A stretch of 64,000 bases of DNA, taken from assembly GCF_025311495.1 (NCBI RefSeq), contig NZ_CP104398.1, forward strand, positions 124,001 to 188,000. Direction: 5' to 3'. Shown here in pieces: positions 62,678-64,000 of this stretch (position 1 is its first letter; each line of letters begins with the position of its first letter). The translations under genes were made by a program, and so were the position numbers. The DNA comes from Limosilactobacillus oris (GTDB taxonomy: Bacteria; Bacillota; Bacilli; Lactobacillales; Lactobacillaceae). The notes beneath the pieces are model-generated. The model searched no databases. It was not told where the DNA came from and saw only the letters and a program-made list of their open reading frames with translations.

Positions 62678-63655
62678 ATGTGCACTTCAATTTTATACAA
62701 TGCGGGTGACCACTACTTTGGTCGAAATTTGGACTTAGAAGTTTCGTTTGGTCAGGAAGTAGTGGTGACGCCGCGGAACTACCAATTCAACTTCCGGCAG
62801 GTACCATCAATGGGGCACCACTATGCAATCATTGGGATGGCCCTGGTGAAGGATAACTATCCATTATACTTTGATGGGGCCAACGAAGAGGGGCTGGGGA
62901 TGGCCGGCCTGAACTTTGACGGACCAGCCCACTACTTCCCGTTGGAAGAGGGTAAGGACAACGTTTCCCCCTTTGAATTTATCCCGTACATCCTGGGGCA
63001 GTGTAAGAATGTTGCCGAAGCCAGGGTGATCTTAAAGAAGCTCAACCTCGTCAACATCAACTTTTCTGACCAGTTGCAACTTTCACCACTGCACTGGCTG
63101 ATTGCTGATCGGTCTGGAAAGTCCATTGTGGTTGAATCAACGGTTACTGGCCTGCACGTCTATGATAATCCGGTCAATGTTTTGACTAATAATCCAGAAT
63201 TTCCTGGCCAGCTGACTAACCTGGCTAATTATCAGGGAATAGCCCCAACAACTCCACCTAACCAGCTGGCACCAGGCGTGAACCTGGCGGTATATAGTCG
63301 GGGCCTTGGCTCCCATATGCTGCCAGGAGGGATGGACTCCGCAAGCCGGTTCGTTAAGGAAGTTTTTACCCTGCACCACGCTCCAACAGGCAAAAACGAG
63401 TTGGAGAACGTTACTAACTATTTCCATTGCCTGCACGCCGTTGAGCAGCAGGAAGGGTTAGACGAAGTGGCACCCGGAAAGTTTGAAACCACCATTTACT
63501 CGGATGGGATTAATTTATCAACCGGGACTTTCTATTACACAACCTACCAGAATAACCAAATTAATGCGGTTCAGCTGCACCACGCAGATTTGAATTGCCA
63601 GGAGTTAGCGCTGTTCCCATTGCAAACGGAGCAAGTGTTGCATTTCCAAAACTAA
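62678..63655 (+). CDS. Choloylglycine hydrolase family protein (bile salt hydrolase/penicillin acylase)
   Basis: The 325-residue N-terminal-nucleophile hydrolase keeps all catalytic residues of bile salt hydrolases: Cys2 exposed after Met removal, Arg16 and Asp19 in YFGRNLDLE, Asn in VLTNNPEF (~residue 171), and Arg in DSASRFVKEVF (~residue 224). It would cut the amide bond of conjugated bile salts, or of penicillin V or N-acyl homoserine lactones, in the cytoplasm; which one cannot be decided from motifs. ATG 62678 follows AGAGGGGGG. A dispersed hairpin follows at 63736. Confidence 0.92.
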   Translation: MCTSILYNAGDHYFGRNLDLEVSFGQEVVVTPRNYQFNFRQVPSMGHHYAIIGMALVKDNYPLYFDGANEEGLGMAGLNFDGPAHYFPLEEGKDNVSPFEFIPYILGQCKNVAEARVILKKLNLVNINFSDQLQLSPLHWLIADRSGKSIVVESTVTGLHVYDNPVNVLTNNPEFPGQLTNLANYQGIAPTTPPNQLAPGVNLAVYSRGLGSHMLPGGMDSASRFVKEVFTLHHAPTGKNELENVTNYFHCLHAVEQQEGLDEVAPGKFETTIYSDGINLSTGTFYYTTYQNNQINAVQLHHADLNCQELALFPLQTEQVLHFQN

Positions 63656-63735
63656 TAAGTAATGGAATTTAGAATACTTTATTAAATACTTCTAACGTGG
63701 AAATTATTGACACACAGCCAGTCGTTAGAAAGTAT

Positions 63736-63793
63736 AAACGGGCCTCCAGAGTTCGGCTTTACCGAGCACTGGAGGCCCGTTTGTGTACTGCAC
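63736..63793. repeat. Dispersed hairpin repeat, second copy of 53451
   Basis: A stem of AAACGGGCCTCCAG with CTGGAGGCCCGTTT encloses a TTCGGCTTTACCGAG loop and is followed by GTGTACTGC. The element matches 53451-53508 nearly base for base, with compensating changes (GGCC versus GGGCC arms on both sides). It may end the upstream transcript. Confidence 0.75.
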
Positions 63794-63927
63794 TTTGATT
63801 ATTGTCCACTTTCCAAAGTGGAGTTCCTTTAGGTATAAAATAGCTAGGCGGCTAAACGCTGCTTAATTGATTTTTATACAAAAATAGTAGAAAATAACGC
63901 ATAAATAAAACTTTTTGGCAAAAACTC

Positions 63928-63956
63928 TTGATATATATTCACATTCAGTGTATATT
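63928..63956 (+). promoter_or_regulatory. Promoter of a gene beyond the window
   Basis: TTGATA and TATATT are separated by 17 nt. The -10 overlaps the left arm of an inverted repeat, GTATATT...AATATAC (63950-63977), which could be an operator. A GGAG near 63990 suggests a start just past the window end. The rest of 63656-63927 holds only the hairpin repeat. Confidence 0.5.
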
Positions 63957-64000
63957 GATTTCAATTAATAAATATACAAAAATATGAATGGAGACGATTG

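Overview
The window is a contiguous piece of chromosome from a lactobacillus, most likely Limosilactobacillus (reuteri/fermentum type). Low-GC Gram-positive markers support this: PolC, HrcA/CIRCE, a T-box, a PerR box and LexA boxes of the CGAAC-N4-GTT type. So do the lactobacillus-type dipeptidases, L-LDH, bile-salt-hydrolase-like protein, YSIRK/LPQTG surface protein and frequent TTG/GTG starts. The species cannot be named from the sequence alone. Most of the window is ordinary core genome in operons with clear ribosome-binding sites and intrinsic terminators.

Layout: 0-4.8 kb is the 3' end of polC and a LexA-boxed sbcDC operon. 4.8-13.2 kb is an amino-acid permease followed by rimP-nusA-rnpM-ylxQ-infB-rbfA and truB-ribF. 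13.4-20.7 kb is the HrcA heat-shock operon (hrcA-grpE-dnaK-dnaJ) with a divergent unknown gene and lepA. 20.8-28.1 kb is accessory: an SOS-boxed orphan 3'-5' exonuclease, two damaged neighbours (a secreted protein and a TMEM175-like channel), a glycerol facilitator, two MFS exporters, a phosphoesterase and a zinc-free S14. 28.2-30.6 kb is a PerR-boxed ahpC and a domain-permuted AhpF-like reductase. 31.0-33.0 kb is an LPXTG surface-protein gene broken by three in-frame stops. 33.2-38.4 kb holds a C69 dipeptidase, a CPA2 antiporter, a tautomerase and glpK. 38.4-45.7 kb is an AT-richer island: a cyuP-like transporter, a cyuA-like cysteine desulfidase, an OPT peptide transporter, a stand-alone PqqD-fold protein and a second C69 dipeptidase. 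45.8-54.4 kb is pepQ, ldh, prmA-rsmE, rel-dtd and a fructosamine-kinase-like gene. 54.5-59.3 kb is T-box-aspS, a nucleoside hydrolase, a MazG-like gene with two tiny overlapping partners, and a PhzF-like gene. 59.4-64 kb is a glutamine-type ABC importer, rpsU-yqeY and a choloylglycine-hydrolase-family gene.

The region most worth following is 38.6-45.7 kb. It reads as a self-contained route for taking up a peptide or cysteine, cutting it with an N-terminal-nucleophile dipeptidase and removing sulfur with a CyuA-type enzyme. A PqqD-fold (peptide-binding) protein sits between transporter and peptidase although no RiPP-modifying enzyme is nearby. Other notable points are two genes whose best ribosome-binding sites point to ATT start codons, a LexA box in front of an undescribed exonuclease, and CIRCE positioned to control a divergent unknown gene. 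No CRISPR array, insertion sequence, prophage, rRNA or tRNA gene was recognised.
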